Source of the DNA: Kitasatospora aureofaciens
Lineage (GTDB): Bacteria > Actinomycetota > Actinomycetes > Streptomycetales > Streptomycetaceae
NCBI GenBank assembly: GCA_000720845.1
Contig: JODU01000003.1
Coordinates: 248,001 to 312,000 of the forward strand
DNA: 64,000 bases
Direction: 5' to 3'
Shown one piece after another: positions 36,537 through 44,992 of the stretch. Each line of letters opens with the position of its first letter. The stretch's first letter is position 1. Made by a program: the position numbers and the translations under genes. The notes under the pieces are model-generated. The model did not search any database and was not told the DNA's origin. It saw nothing but the letters and a program-made list of their open reading frames with translations.

Positions 36537-37534
36537 CGTGGCTCCTCCCCGCGGTCCAGGCGGCCGGTGGCGCGCAGCACCTCGACGACGCCCCGGTCGC
36601 GTTCGGCCACCAGGTCCGCGAGGGTACGGCCGTCCGCCGCCTCGTCGCAGCCCGCCACCACGGCGTCGTACAACTCCTTGTCCAGCTCCGGTGCTTCCAG
36701 GCGCGTCCACGGCGACTTCAGGGACGGGCCGAAGTGGTCCAGCATGTGCGCCATGCCGCCCTCGCCGCCCGCGAGCGCGAAGGTCAGCATCGGCCCCATC
36801 ACCGCCCAGCGCAGTCCCGGGCCCTCGGTGATCGACAGGTCGATGTCCCGGACCGTCGCCTCACCGTTCGCGACCATGTGCAGCGCCTCGCGCCACAGGG
36901 CCTCCTGGAGGCGGTTCGCGATGAACCCCGGCACCTCGTTGTCCATCGTGATGACGGACTTGCCCGCGACCTCGTAGAAGCGGGAGGCCCAGGCGACCGC
37001 CGCCGCGTCGGTGCGCTCGCCGCCGACGACCTCGACCAGCGGGATGAGGTAGGGCGGGTTGAACGGGTGCCCGACGACCAGGCGCGACGGGTCGGCGGCC
37101 GCCGTCTGCATGTCGGTCATCGGATAGCCGGAGGTGGAGGAGGCGATGACGACACCGGGCGGTGTCGCCGCGTCCAGGCGGGCCAGCAGCTCACGCTTGA
37201 GGCCGAGCTTCTCCGGAGCGCTCTCCTGGACGAAGTCGGCCTCGGCAACGGCCTGTTCGAGAGTGTCGGTCACGGTGAGCCGGTCTGCCGACGCGCCCTC
37301 GGCGAGGCCGAGCAGGGTGAGCGTCGGCCACGCCGCGTCGACCAGGCGGCGCAGCCTCCGCGCGGCGTCGGGCGCCGGGTCCCAGGCGGTCACGTCGTAG
37401 CCGCGCGCCAGGAAGTGGGCGACCCAGCCGCCGCCGATGACTCCGGCGCCGACGCAGGCGACGCGGCGGACGTTCTCGGGTGAGTTGGGCTCGGGGGAAG
37501 TCGTCTCGGGTGAGGCCGTCTCGGGTGGGTTCAT
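36533..37534 (-). CDS. L-carnitine dehydrogenase (3-hydroxyacyl-CoA dehydrogenase family)
   Basis: 333 residues. NAD-binding VACVGAGVIGGGWVAHFLA at about 24-42, ahead of which a short repeated Pro/Glu/Ser leader (PETASPETTSPEPNSPE) forms an unstructured N-terminus. The conserved QESAPEKLGLKRELL and VVGHPFNPPYLIPLVEVVGG are hallmarks of the carnitine 3-dehydrogenase branch (LcdH/CdhA), and the C-terminal domain contains EGPGLRWAVMGP. It oxidises carnitine to 3-dehydrocarnitine with NAD. Neighbours are a BKACE enzyme and a thioesterase, completing carnitine to betaine. Confidence 0.9.
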   Translation of the reverse strand: MNPPETASPETTSPEPNSPENVRRVACVGAGVIGGGWVAHFLARGYDVTAWDPAPDAARRLRRLVDAAWPTLTLLGLAEGASADRLTVTDTLEQAVAEADFVQESAPEKLGLKRELLARLDAATPPGVVIASSTSGYPMTDMQTAAADPSRLVVGHPFNPPYLIPLVEVVGGERTDAAAVAWASRFYEVAGKSVITMDNEVPGFIANRLQEALWREALHMVANGEATVRDIDLSITEGPGLRWAVMGPMLTFALAGGEGGMAHMLDHFGPSLKSPWTRLEAPELDKELYDAVVAGCDEAADGRTLADLVAERDRGVVEVLRATGRLDRGEEPR

Positions 37535-37572
37535 GGGGGAAGGACCCTTCGTCGTCTGGGCGGACCGGCGGA

Positions 37573-38466
37573 CTACTCGCGCGGCTTGAGGCCGAGGGTG
37601 GCGCGGGCCTCGTCCGGCGTCGCGACGCGTGCGCCCATCGACTCGGTGAGGGTCACGGCCCGCTCGACGAGCTGGGCGTTGGTGGCCTTGTCGCCCTTGC
37701 CGAGGTACAGGTTGTCCTCCAGGCCCACGCGGACGTGGCCGCCGAGCAGGATGGACTGCGCGACCCACGGCATCTGCATCCGCCCCAGGGCGAAGCTCGC
37801 CCAGCGCGCACCCTCGGGAAGCATGTGGACCATCGACTGGAGCACTCCGGGGTCCGCGGGCGCGCCCCACGGGATGCCCATGCACAACTGGAACACCGTC
37901 GGCTCGTCGAGCAGGCCCTCCGCGAGCAGCTGCTTGGCGAACCAGAGCTGACCGGTGTCGAAGATCTCCAGCTCGGGCCGCACGCCCAGCTCCTGGATCC
38001 GCCGCGCGCCCGCCCGCAGCATGTCGGGCGTCGAGACGTAGAGGTCCGAGCCGTCGCCGAAGTTGAGCGAACCGCAGTCCAGCGTGCAGATGTCGGGAAG
38101 CAGGTCCTCGACGTGCGGAAGCCGCTCCAGACCGCTGACGAGGTCGGTGCCGGGGAGGTGGGTGAGCGGGTCGTCCGGGTCGATGACCAGATCGCCGCCC
38201 ATGCCGGCGGTGAGGTTGATGACGACGTCGGTGCCCGTCTCCTTGACGCGCTCGACGACCTCCCGGTACAGCTTCGGGTCGCGGGACGGGTCGCCGGTCT
38301 CCGGGTCGCGTACGTGGATGTGGACGACGGCCGCCCCGGCGGCGGCCGCCTCCACGGCGTTCCTGGCTATCTGCTCCGGGGTGACGGGGACGTGGGGGCT
38401 CTTGCGGACGGTGTCGCCGGCGCCTGTGAGCGCGCAGGTGATGATGACGTTCTCGGTCATGGGCAT
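37573..38466 (-). CDS. BKACE-family cleavage enzyme, likely dehydrocarnitine cleavage
   Basis: 297 residues, beta-keto acid cleavage family (DUF849). Zn-binding His pair in AAVVHIHVRDPETGDPS (about 45-61), with N-terminal TENVIITCALTGAGDT. BKACE enzymes transfer an acyl unit from a beta-keto acid to acetyl-CoA; the carnitine member (CdhC) converts dehydrocarnitine plus acetyl-CoA to betainyl-CoA plus acetoacetate. The gene order cdhC-cdhA-cdhB supports this. ATG 38460 is an alternative start. First gene of the operon; 38 bp separates it from the dehydrogenase. Confidence 0.88.
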   Translation of the reverse strand: MPMTENVIITCALTGAGDTVRKSPHVPVTPEQIARNAVEAAAAGAAVVHIHVRDPETGDPSRDPKLYREVVERVKETGTDVVINLTAGMGGDLVIDPDDPLTHLPGTDLVSGLERLPHVEDLLPDICTLDCGSLNFGDGSDLYVSTPDMLRAGARRIQELGVRPELEIFDTGQLWFAKQLLAEGLLDEPTVFQLCMGIPWGAPADPGVLQSMVHMLPEGARWASFALGRMQMPWVAQSILLGGHVRVGLEDNLYLGKGDKATNAQLVERAVTLTESMGARVATPDEARATLGLKPRE

Positions 38467-38517
38467 GCGGGAACTCCCGTGGTCGGGGTCTGTGTCGCTG
38501 CTGGGCCCGCTTCCGGT

Positions 38518-39399
38518 CTAGGGGGCCAGGATCGTCTCGGTGACATGGGTGGTCAGCGCCGCGTGCATCGCGTCCGCGGCACTGTCGGCCGACGGTCCGC
38601 CCACCGAGAGGACGTGCGTCGCCAGGCCGTCGATCAGCGCGGTGAGCGTCAGCGCCGCCGCCCGCGGATCGAGCCCGGCGCGGAACACGCCCTGCGCGAC
38701 ACCTCGGCGTACGACGTCCGCGACGGTCTCCCGCCACTGCCGGTAGTACTCGGAGTGCAGTCGGCCCACCGCGGTGGAGCGCGCGGCCTCGGCCCACAGG
38801 TCGAGCCACACCGCCCACTGGCGGCGCTGCTGTGCGGTGCGCGGTGTCTGCAGCGCGATGAGCTGGCGCAGCTCCGCCGCCGCGTCGTCCGCCTCGGCGA
38901 GACGGGCGGCGCGGCGCGCGGTGTCCTCGTCCATGCACCAGCGCACGGCCGCCTCCAGGAGTTCGGCGCGGCCGGGGAAGTGGTAGTGGATCGCGGCGCT
39001 GCTGGTGGCGCAGGCGCGGGCGATGTCGGCGACCCGCACCGCGTGGAAGCCGTGCTCCGCGATCAGCCGGACCGTCTCGCGGACGATCTGCAGCGGCCGC
39101 CCGCCCTCGACCCCGGCGGACGGCGCCGTGGTCTTCCCACCGGACCGGGTGCCGAGCAGCCAGCCCGCGTCCACCCCCGCCTCGTCGGCGATCCGCGCCA
39201 GCTCCGCGGCCGTGAAGCGGCGGGTGCCGCTCAGGGAACGCGACAGCTTGGACGGGTCCATGACGACACGGCGCGCGAACTCGCGCTGGCTGACGCCCGC
39301 GGCCGCGATGACCTCGCGGACGCGGACGCGGGCGCGGGCGGCGGTGTCGGCGGTCGGTGCGCCGCCGGGGACGTCGTCGGGTGCGTCGTCGGTCTCCAC
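38518..39399 (-). CDS. Two-headed regulator: XRE HTH fused to TetR domain
   Basis: 293 residues. An XRE-like HTH at about 22-80 (VREVIAAAGVSQREFARRVV; SLSGTRRFTAAELARIADEA), a linker, a TetR HTH at about 100-145 (IVRETVRLIAEHGFHAVRVA; SSAAIHYHFPGRAELL) and a TetR ligand domain to the end. Both DNA-binding modules look intact, which is unusual. It lies upstream of the carnitine genes in the same direction, and a perfect 11-bp-arm palindrome sits 78 bp before its start. It probably represses the carnitine operon and itself. Confidence 0.9.
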   Translation of the reverse strand: METDDAPDDVPGGAPTADTAARARVRVREVIAAAGVSQREFARRVVMDPSKLSRSLSGTRRFTAAELARIADEAGVDAGWLLGTRSGGKTTAPSAGVEGGRPLQIVRETVRLIAEHGFHAVRVADIARACATSSAAIHYHFPGRAELLEAAVRWCMDEDTARRAARLAEADDAAAELRQLIALQTPRTAQQRRQWAVWLDLWAEAARSTAVGRLHSEYYRQWRETVADVVRRGVAQGVFRAGLDPRAAALTLTALIDGLATHVLSVGGPSADSAADAMHAALTTHVTETILAP

Positions 39400-39477
39400 G
39401 GGCCACGACCTTAGGCGCGTATTGCGAAAAACTCAACGCACTCGCCAGGAAAAACCGCTGAAGCGCGGGTACATTGA

Positions 39478-39505
39478 GTATCTGACTGACGTGCCAGTCA
39501 GATAC
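39478..39505. promoter_or_regulatory. Perfect palindromic operator upstream of the XRE-TetR gene
   Basis: GTATCTGACTG-ACGTGC-CAGTCAGATAC: perfect 11-bp arms and a 6-bp spacer. TGACTGA/TCAGTCA-type palindromes are frequent TetR-family operators. It lies between divergent genes (regulator at 39399, DUF6215 at 39635). Confidence 0.72.
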
Positions 39506-39634
39506 GCAACGGGGCGGGGGCGACGGGAGGGGAGCGCCCGGCCCCACGTGCCCCCTTCCATCACGGTTGGGTAGCGAGCCGGAACTATGGCTTCCGTCAC
39601 AGCACACGCGATCTTGGCCTGATGAGATCGCCGG

Positions 39635-40645
39635 ATGCTCGGTTTCCTCGTCCGTCTGCTGCCCTTCTGGGTCCGTGAGCCCCTGCTCATCCTGGTCGGG
39701 TCGGTTTTCGGCGTGCGCATCATGTACCTCGCCCACCGCGACGGCGAATGGCTGGCGGCCGGTATCGGCCTGGTGTTCCTGTTGGCCACCGCGGCCCGCG
39801 TCCACACGGTGGTCAAGGCCCTGCGCGCACGCCGCGCCCCCGGCCCGGCGGCCGCCCCGGACGAGACGGCGGACGGCACCGCCGCCGAGCCGCAACCGCA
39901 ACCGCAACGGCAGCGTCCGGCCGAGCAGCGTCCCGCCGCCCCGGAGAAGGAACCCAACGCGTGGGGTCAGGCGGTCGCGGCCGTGGCCGTCTTCGCGGCA
40001 CTCGGCGCCGCACTGTGGCTGGGCCCGAAGCTGCTGCCCTCCGACGACGGCAGCACACCGCAGGCCGCCTCGTGTCCGAGCGGGGAGGACGAGGAACTGC
40101 CGGGCGCCTACAAGAAGACGCCCCGGGCCGTGACAGGCGACGAGCTGTGCAGGGCGCTCAACAGGTCCGACCTGGCCCAACTCCTCGGCACGCCCGCGGA
40201 GACCGTGACCGTGGCATCCGGCACCAGCAACACCGCCCCGCTGACCGACGGGAAGATCGCCCAGCCGGAGGCCGAGGTCCAGTTCGACACGTACACCGTG
40301 AACGTCTCGGCCACGTACAACAAGCTGTCGATCGCCCAGTACGTCAAGCTGATGAAGTACGGCGAGGAGACGGACGTCAGGACGCTCTCCGTCCTCGGCC
40401 GGCCCGCGGTCCTCGCCTCGGACCACACCATGAGGATCGAGATCGCCCTGGGGAGCGGCGGTTCCGGCGGACCGGTCGAACAGGGCCCCCTGGCCCGGAG
40501 CCTGTCCGTGGCCTTCGACGCGAAGGACCGGGGCGGCTACTACGACATCACCGTGTGGAGCACGTCCGGAGCCCTCCCGGACGACGGCGCCCTGCTCGGC
40601 ATCGCCGAGAAGGTGCTCCCGACGCTCCCCGAACGGACCGTGTGA
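39635..40645 (+). CDS. DUF6215-type membrane protein
   Basis: 336 residues of unknown function. Two N-terminal membrane segments (about 10-30 and 38-62), a Gln/Pro/Glu-rich linker (AEPQPQPQRQRPAEQRPA), a third segment (VAAVAVFAALGAALWLGPKL, about 112-131), then an extracytoplasmic domain with CPSGEDEELPGAYKKTPR and two Cys likely paired. The protein is a type seen widely in Streptomyces. ATG 39635. Divergent from the XRE-TetR gene; no functional link is visible. Confidence 0.8.
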   Translation: MLGFLVRLLPFWVREPLLILVGSVFGVRIMYLAHRDGEWLAAGIGLVFLLATAARVHTVVKALRARRAPGPAAAPDETADGTAAEPQPQPQRQRPAEQRPAAPEKEPNAWGQAVAAVAVFAALGAALWLGPKLLPSDDGSTPQAASCPSGEDEELPGAYKKTPRAVTGDELCRALNRSDLAQLLGTPAETVTVASGTSNTAPLTDGKIAQPEAEVQFDTYTVNVSATYNKLSIAQYVKLMKYGEETDVRTLSVLGRPAVLASDHTMRIEIALGSGGSGGPVEQGPLARSLSVAFDAKDRGGYYDITVWSTSGALPDDGALLGIAEKVLPTLPERTV

Positions 40646-40649
40646 GACA

Positions 40650-40690
40650 CCGGCGGCGACGGGTGGGCACGTTCGGACCGTCGCCGCCGG
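40650..40690. terminator. Bidirectional terminator between convergent genes
   Basis: Perfect 13-bp inverted repeat CCGGCGGCGACGG / CCGTCGCCGCCGG with a 15-base loop, in the 54-bp gap between the DUF6215 gene and the CoA-transferase B gene. Confidence 0.75.
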
Positions 40691-40699
40691 GGACGCCGG

Positions 40700-41371
40700 T
40701 CAGTCCTTGCCGTCGTCGGCGGTGTCCGGGCCACGGAGCGGAGTGCGGTGGCATCGGGCGCCGGTCCGGGCGGTGATGTCCTCGACGGTGACGCCGGGAG
40801 CCGTCTCGACCAGGACGAGGCCCTGGTCGGTGACGTCGAGGACCCCGAGGTCGGTGATGATCCGGTGGACGCACCGCTCGCCGGTGAGGGGGAGAGCGCA
40901 CTCGTCCAGGATCTTGGGGGTGCCGTCCTTGGCGGTGTGCTCCATGAGGACGATGACGCGCCGTGCGCCGTGCACGAGGTCCATGGCGCCGCCCATGCCC
41001 TTGACCATCTTGCCGGGGATCATCCAGTTGGCCAGGTCGCCGCGGGCGGAGACCTGCATGGCACCGAGGACGGCGGTGTCGATGTGGCCGCCGCGGATCA
41101 TGCCGAAGGAGAGCGCGGAGTCGAAGAAGGACGCCCCGGGCAGGACGGTGACGGTCTCCTTGCCGGCGTTGATCAGGTCGGGGTCGACCTCGTCCTCGGT
41201 GGGGTAGGGACCGGTGCCCAGGATGCCGTTCTCGGAGTGCAGGACGACGTGGACGCCGGGCGGGAGATGGCCGGGGATCAGGGTGGGCAGGCCGATGCCG
41301 AGGTTGACGTAGGAGCCGTCGGTGAGTTCGGCGGCGGCGCGGGCGGCCATCTGGTCGCGGGTCCAGCTCAC
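40700..41371 (-). CDS. 3-oxoacid CoA-transferase subunit B
   Basis: 223 residues, class I CoA-transferase. The catalytic glutamate lies in LHSENGILGTGP (about 46-57), with GGHIDTAVLGAMQVSARGDL and MGGAMDLV downstream as in ScoB/PcaJ. GTG overlaps subunit A's stop by 4 bp. It moves CoA from succinyl-CoA to acetoacetate or 3-oxoadipate. Last gene of the ring-cleavage operon, followed by a terminator. Confidence 0.93.
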   Translation of the reverse strand: MSWTRDQMAARAAAELTDGSYVNLGIGLPTLIPGHLPPGVHVVLHSENGILGTGPYPTEDEVDPDLINAGKETVTVLPGASFFDSALSFGMIRGGHIDTAVLGAMQVSARGDLANWMIPGKMVKGMGGAMDLVHGARRVIVLMEHTAKDGTPKILDECALPLTGERCVHRIITDLGVLDVTDQGLVLVETAPGVTVEDITARTGARCHRTPLRGPDTADDGKD

Positions 41372-42123
41372 GGGCGTACGGTCCTCTTCTCTATCGGCTT
41401 GTCGGCGGCCTGGCCGGCGGTGAGGGCGACGACCCGCTGGACGTAGATGCCGGGCAGGTGGATCTCGTCGGGCCGCAGCGCGCCCGGTTCGACGAGTTCC
41501 TCGACCTCGGCGACGGTGACGCGGCCGGCCATGGCGGCGAGGGGGTTGAAGTTGGCGGTGGCCCGGCGGAAGACGAGATTGCCGTGGTGGTCGCCGCGCC
41601 AGGCCCGGACGAGGGCGAAGTCGGTGGTGATGCCGTGCTCCAGGACGTGCGCGCGCCCGCCGAAGTCGCGCGTCTCCTTGGGCGGGGAGGCGACGGCCAC
41701 GGTGCCGTCGGGCGCGTAGCGCCACGGCAGCCCGCCGTTCGCGACCTGGGTGCCGACGCCGGCCGGGGTGTAGAAGGCGGGGATGCCCGCGCCGCCGGCC
41801 CGCAGCCGCTCGGCGAGCGTGCCCTGCGGTGTCAGTTCCACTTCGAGTTCGCCGCCGAGGTACTGGCGGGCGAACTCCTTGTTCTCGCCGACGTAGGAGC
41901 CGGTGACGCGGGCGATACGGCCGGCGCGGAGCAGGACGCCGAGACCGCGGCCGTCGACGCCGCAGTTGTTGGAGACGACCTCCAGGCCGCTCGTGCCCCG
42001 CTCGTACAGGGCGCGGATCAGGACTTCGGGGACGCCGCTGAGGCCGAAGCCGCCGACGGCGAGCGAGGCGCCGTCGGGGATGTCGGCGACCGCTTCGGCG
42101 GCGCCGGGACGGACCTTGTTCAC
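41368..42123 (-). CDS. 3-oxoacid CoA-transferase subunit A
   Basis: 251 residues. The CoA-binding GGFGLSGVPEVLIRAL (about 24-39), and SNNCGVDGRGLGVLL and GTLAERLRAGGAGIPAFYTP, match ScoA/PcaI. It forms a heterotetramer with subunit B. The usual substrate pairing is succinyl-CoA with acetoacetate or 3-oxoadipate. Placed at the end of a ring-cleavage operon, it probably activates that pathway's beta-keto acid, and it could also serve acetoacetate from the neighbouring carnitine genes. Confidence 0.93.
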   Translation of the reverse strand: MNKVRPGAAEAVADIPDGASLAVGGFGLSGVPEVLIRALYERGTSGLEVVSNNCGVDGRGLGVLLRAGRIARVTGSYVGENKEFARQYLGGELEVELTPQGTLAERLRAGGAGIPAFYTPAGVGTQVANGGLPWRYAPDGTVAVASPPKETRDFGGRAHVLEHGITTDFALVRAWRGDHHGNLVFRRATANFNPLAAMAGRVTVAEVEELVEPGALRPDEIHLPGIYVQRVVALTAGQAADKPIEKRTVRP

Positions 42124-42187
42124 GTGCCAACTGCCTTTCGGTTCTGGGTCTGCGCGGAGATCGGCGTCACCTTGCCCGTCAGTCGCT

Positions 42188-42940
42188 TCACGGCGCCGCC
42201 TCCCGCAGGGCGTCGGAGACGGACTTGACGCCGCCGTGCGCGGTCATGCCCCCGTCGACCGGGATCTCCGCGCCGCTGATGAACGACGCGTCGTCGGACA
42301 GCAGGAACACGACGAGGGGCGCCACCTCGCCGACCGTGCCGGTGCGGCCGAGCGGCGTCTCCTTGATGTTGGCCTTGCGGAAGGCGGGCGCGGCGGAGGC
42401 GGTCATCTCCGTCTCGATGTAGCCGGGGTGAATGGTGTTGACGCGGATGCCGCGCGGGCCCAGCTCCAGTGCGGCGGTCTTCGACAGGCCGCGCAGCGCC
42501 CACTTGCTGGTCGTGTAGGCGACCGGGTAGTGCGCGGTGAGGGCCGCCGAGGAGCCGACGTTGACGACCGAGGAGCCCGGCGGCATGAGCGGCGCCAGGT
42601 GCTGGATGCCGAGCAGCGGACCGGTCACGTTGACCGCGTGGACGCGGGCCATGTCCTCGGGGCGCACGTCGCCGAGGCGGGCCCGCCAGGTGAGGCCGGC
42701 GTTGTTGACCAGGCCGTGCACCTGCCCGTACGACTCCCGCAGCTCCGCGGCGAGTTCCGCCCAGTCCCGCTCGGCGGTGACGTCCAGGCGCCGGCAGCCC
42801 GGCGCTTCGGTGGCGTCGGTGGCGATGACGCGGGCGCCCTCGCGGGTGAGGGCCTCGGCCTCGGCGGCGCCCTGACCCCGGGCCGCGCCGGTGACGACGA
42901 CGACCTTGCCGAGCAGCCTCTTGGGGTGCGGGCCGCTCAC
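42188..42940 (-). CDS. SDR family oxidoreductase
   Basis: 250 residues. TGAARGQGAAEAEAL at about 17-31, NNAG at about 89-92, catalytic Ser in VGSSAAL, Tyr/Lys in YTTSKWALRGL (about 152-162), and the C-terminal PVDGGMTAHGG. GTG 42940 overlaps the upstream stop by 4 bp. It resembles 3-alpha/20-beta-hydroxysteroid dehydrogenase-like and ring-diol dehydrogenases. In this operon it may re-aromatise a dihydrodiol or reduce a ring-cleavage intermediate. Confidence 0.92.
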   Translation of the reverse strand: MSGPHPKRLLGKVVVVTGAARGQGAAEAEALTREGARVIATDATEAPGCRRLDVTAERDWAELAAELRESYGQVHGLVNNAGLTWRARLGDVRPEDMARVHAVNVTGPLLGIQHLAPLMPPGSSVVNVGSSAALTAHYPVAYTTSKWALRGLSKTAALELGPRGIRVNTIHPGYIETEMTASAAPAFRKANIKETPLGRTGTVGEVAPLVVFLLSDDASFISGAEIPVDGGMTAHGGVKSVSDALREAAP

Positions 42941-43908
42941 GGCCGCTCCCGGGAGCGGCGCCGGCCGGCGGGGAGCGGGACGGGATCGACGCCGGGGACG
43001 ACGGTGTTGACGAGGGTGCCGATGCCCTCGACGGTCAGGGTGACGGTGTCGCCCGGCCTCAGCGGCGGCGGGGTCTGCTCGCCGCGGCGCCCCCACAGTT
43101 CGGCCAGGCAGCCGCCGTTGCCGCAGGTGCCGGAGCCGAGGACGTCACCCGGGACGACGCGGGTCCCGCGGGAGGCGTAGGCGGTCATCTCCTCGAAGGT
43201 CCAGCTCATGTGGGACAGCAGGTCCTCGCCGACCTTCTCGCCGTTGACCTCGGCGGTGAGGGCCAGGCGCAGGAAGCCGTCGGTGTCCCGGTAGGGCTCC
43301 AGTTCGTCCGCGGTGACCAGGCAGGGGCCGAGGGTGGTGGCGGTGTCCTTGCCCTTGCAGGGGCCGAGGCCGACCTTCATCTCCGCGCCCTGGAGGTCTC
43401 GCGCGGACCAGTCGTTGAAGACGGTGTAGCCGACGATGTGGTCGCGGGCCTGCTCGGGGGTGAGGTCCCGGCCCTCCCGGCCGATCACGGCGCCCACCTC
43501 CAGCTCGAAGTCGAGCACGGCCGAGCCGGGCGGCACCGGGATGCCGTCCCGGTGGCCGTAGATCGCGTGCGGGTTGGTGAAGTAGAAGGTCGGCGCCGCG
43601 TACCACTGCTCGGGGACGCCGCCGGTGCCCTCCACGGACCGGCGCACCCCCTCCACGTGTTCCTCGAAGGTCACGAAGTCCCGCACCGAGGCGGGCCGCA
43701 GCGGAGGCAGCAGGCGGACCTGGGAGACGTGCGGGCCCGGGGGGACGTCCAGGGCCGCGGCGCCGGCGGCGAGCAGCCCGGGGAGCCCGTCGGTCTCCTC
43801 GATCAGTGCGGTGAGGGAAGTGACGCCCGGCAGGGGGAGAAGGGTGCCGTCCTCCTCGACGACGGCCACCCGGTGACGGTCTCGGTGTTCGTAGGCGGCG
43901 AAACGCAT
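42937..43908 (-). CDS. Fumarylacetoacetate hydrolase family protein (1)
   Basis: 323 residues. The FAH core includes DFELEVGAVIGREGRDL (about 126-142), whose acidic residues are the metal ligands, and KGKDTATTLGPCLVTADEL. PGDVLGSGTCGNGGCLAELWG near the end has a Gly-rich loop with Cys instead of the more common GTCGGG-type. It cleaves or hydrates 2,4-dioxo acids made by ring fission. A strong hairpin lies upstream, between it and the dioxygenase gene. Confidence 0.91.
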   Translation of the reverse strand: MRFAAYEHRDRHRVAVVEEDGTLLPLPGVTSLTALIEETDGLPGLLAAGAAALDVPPGPHVSQVRLLPPLRPASVRDFVTFEEHVEGVRRSVEGTGGVPEQWYAAPTFYFTNPHAIYGHRDGIPVPPGSAVLDFELEVGAVIGREGRDLTPEQARDHIVGYTVFNDWSARDLQGAEMKVGLGPCKGKDTATTLGPCLVTADELEPYRDTDGFLRLALTAEVNGEKVGEDLLSHMSWTFEEMTAYASRGTRVVPGDVLGSGTCGNGGCLAELWGRRGEQTPPPLRPGDTVTLTVEGIGTLVNTVVPGVDPVPLPAGRRRSRERP

Positions 43909-43988
43909 GGTGCGGCTCCAGCGGAGTGTGATCAGGGGAGTGGGACGCGCGTGAGGTCGTGGCCTGCCGCCGGTCTCGCCGCCGGATA

Positions 43989-44039
43989 CCGGGGACGCGG
44001 CAGCGCGCGTCGGGGCAGGACCGCGGGCCGCGTCCCCGG
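43989..44039. promoter_or_regulatory. Intra-operon hairpin between dioxygenase and hydrolase genes
   Basis: Perfect 13-bp stem CCGGGGACGCGGC / GCCGCGTCCCCGG with a 25-base loop in the 146-bp gap, the largest in the operon. It may lower expression of the last four genes, stabilise the upstream message, or mark two separate units. Confidence 0.6.
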
Positions 44040-44054
44040 AGTCGGCCGGGTGGT

Positions 44055-44987
44055 TCAGACCGGCGGGGCGACGAACACGCCGCGGTCGGGGTCGTTGAAG
44101 GACTCCTTGGCGACGAGTTCGTTCATGGGGTTGGCGGTGCCCCACTGGTCGGTGACCTCGGGCTGGGAGAAGTCGTAGACGTGCGGGTGCCAGGTGTCCT
44201 CGTCCAGGTTCTCCAGCTCGGTGGTGTACTCGACGGTGTTGCCGTGCGGGTCGAGGAAGTACGTGAACGTGTTGTCACCGGCCATGTGCCGTCCGGGGCC
44301 CCAGATCTTCCTGAAGCCCGCCCGCATGACCCGGCCCGAGCCGCGCATGTACTCGTCGAGGCCGCGCATCTCGAAGGAGACGTGGTGCAGGGCGGTGTGC
44401 GGGCCCTGCGCGATGGCCATCGAGTGGTGCTGGTTGCTGATCCGCATGAAGTGCATGACCTCGCCCATGTGCGGCGAGCTGAGCGTGTCGGAGAGGGCGA
44501 AGCCGAGGTGCCGCTCGTACCACTCGCGGGTGCGGTTCAGGTCGGGGGAGTTGAGGACGACGTGGGAGAGCTTGACCGGGATGGACTCCTTCTCCTCGAT
44601 CTTGCGGTGCTGCCTGACCTCGACGTCGGCGGAGACCTCGATGGTGCGGCCGTCGACGTCGAAGAAGCGGAAGCCGTAACCGCCGCCGGGGGTGTCGACC
44701 TTGCCCGGCCGGGAGATCAACTGCACGCCCCCGGCCAGCAGCCGCTCGGCGAGGGTGTCGACGTCCGCCGGGCTCGCGGCGCCGTAGGAGACGAGGTCGA
44801 GTCGCTTCTCCTCGGCCTTGCGCAGCCGTACGACGTACTGCTCCGGGGAGCCCTCGGCGGCCAGGAAGGAGATGCCGGAGTCCTCGGCGACCTTGGTCAG
44901 GCCCCAGACTCCGGCGTAGAAGTCGAGCTGCTTGTCGTAGTCGGGCACGGCGAGGTCGACGTGCCGCAGGTGGGTGAGCAGACGCAT
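44055..44987 (-). CDS. Extradiol ring-cleavage dioxygenase (VOC superfamily)
   Basis: 310 residues, two VOC modules as in type I extradiol dioxygenases. The C-terminal module carries the Fe ligands: His in KLSHVVLNSPDLNR, His in LHHVSFEMRGL and Glu in GNTVEYTTELE. TFTYFLDPHGNTVEY is the canonical closing motif. It opens catechol-type rings next to the diol (meta cleavage). ATG 44987, 5 bp after the amidohydrolase stop. Likely the ring-opening step of the operon. Confidence 0.93.
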   Translation of the reverse strand: MRLLTHLRHVDLAVPDYDKQLDFYAGVWGLTKVAEDSGISFLAAEGSPEQYVVRLRKAEEKRLDLVSYGAASPADVDTLAERLLAGGVQLISRPGKVDTPGGGYGFRFFDVDGRTIEVSADVEVRQHRKIEEKESIPVKLSHVVLNSPDLNRTREWYERHLGFALSDTLSSPHMGEVMHFMRISNQHHSMAIAQGPHTALHHVSFEMRGLDEYMRGSGRVMRAGFRKIWGPGRHMAGDNTFTYFLDPHGNTVEYTTELENLDEDTWHPHVYDFSQPEVTDQWGTANPMNELVAKESFNDPDRGVFVAPPV

Positions 44988-44992
44988 GATGA

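Noticed and set aside
37535..40426. Giant 1297-residue reading frame containing the carnitine dehydrogenase
   Set aside because: Only the C-terminal third is a real protein; the rest crosses the BKACE and regulator genes and two intergenic gaps.
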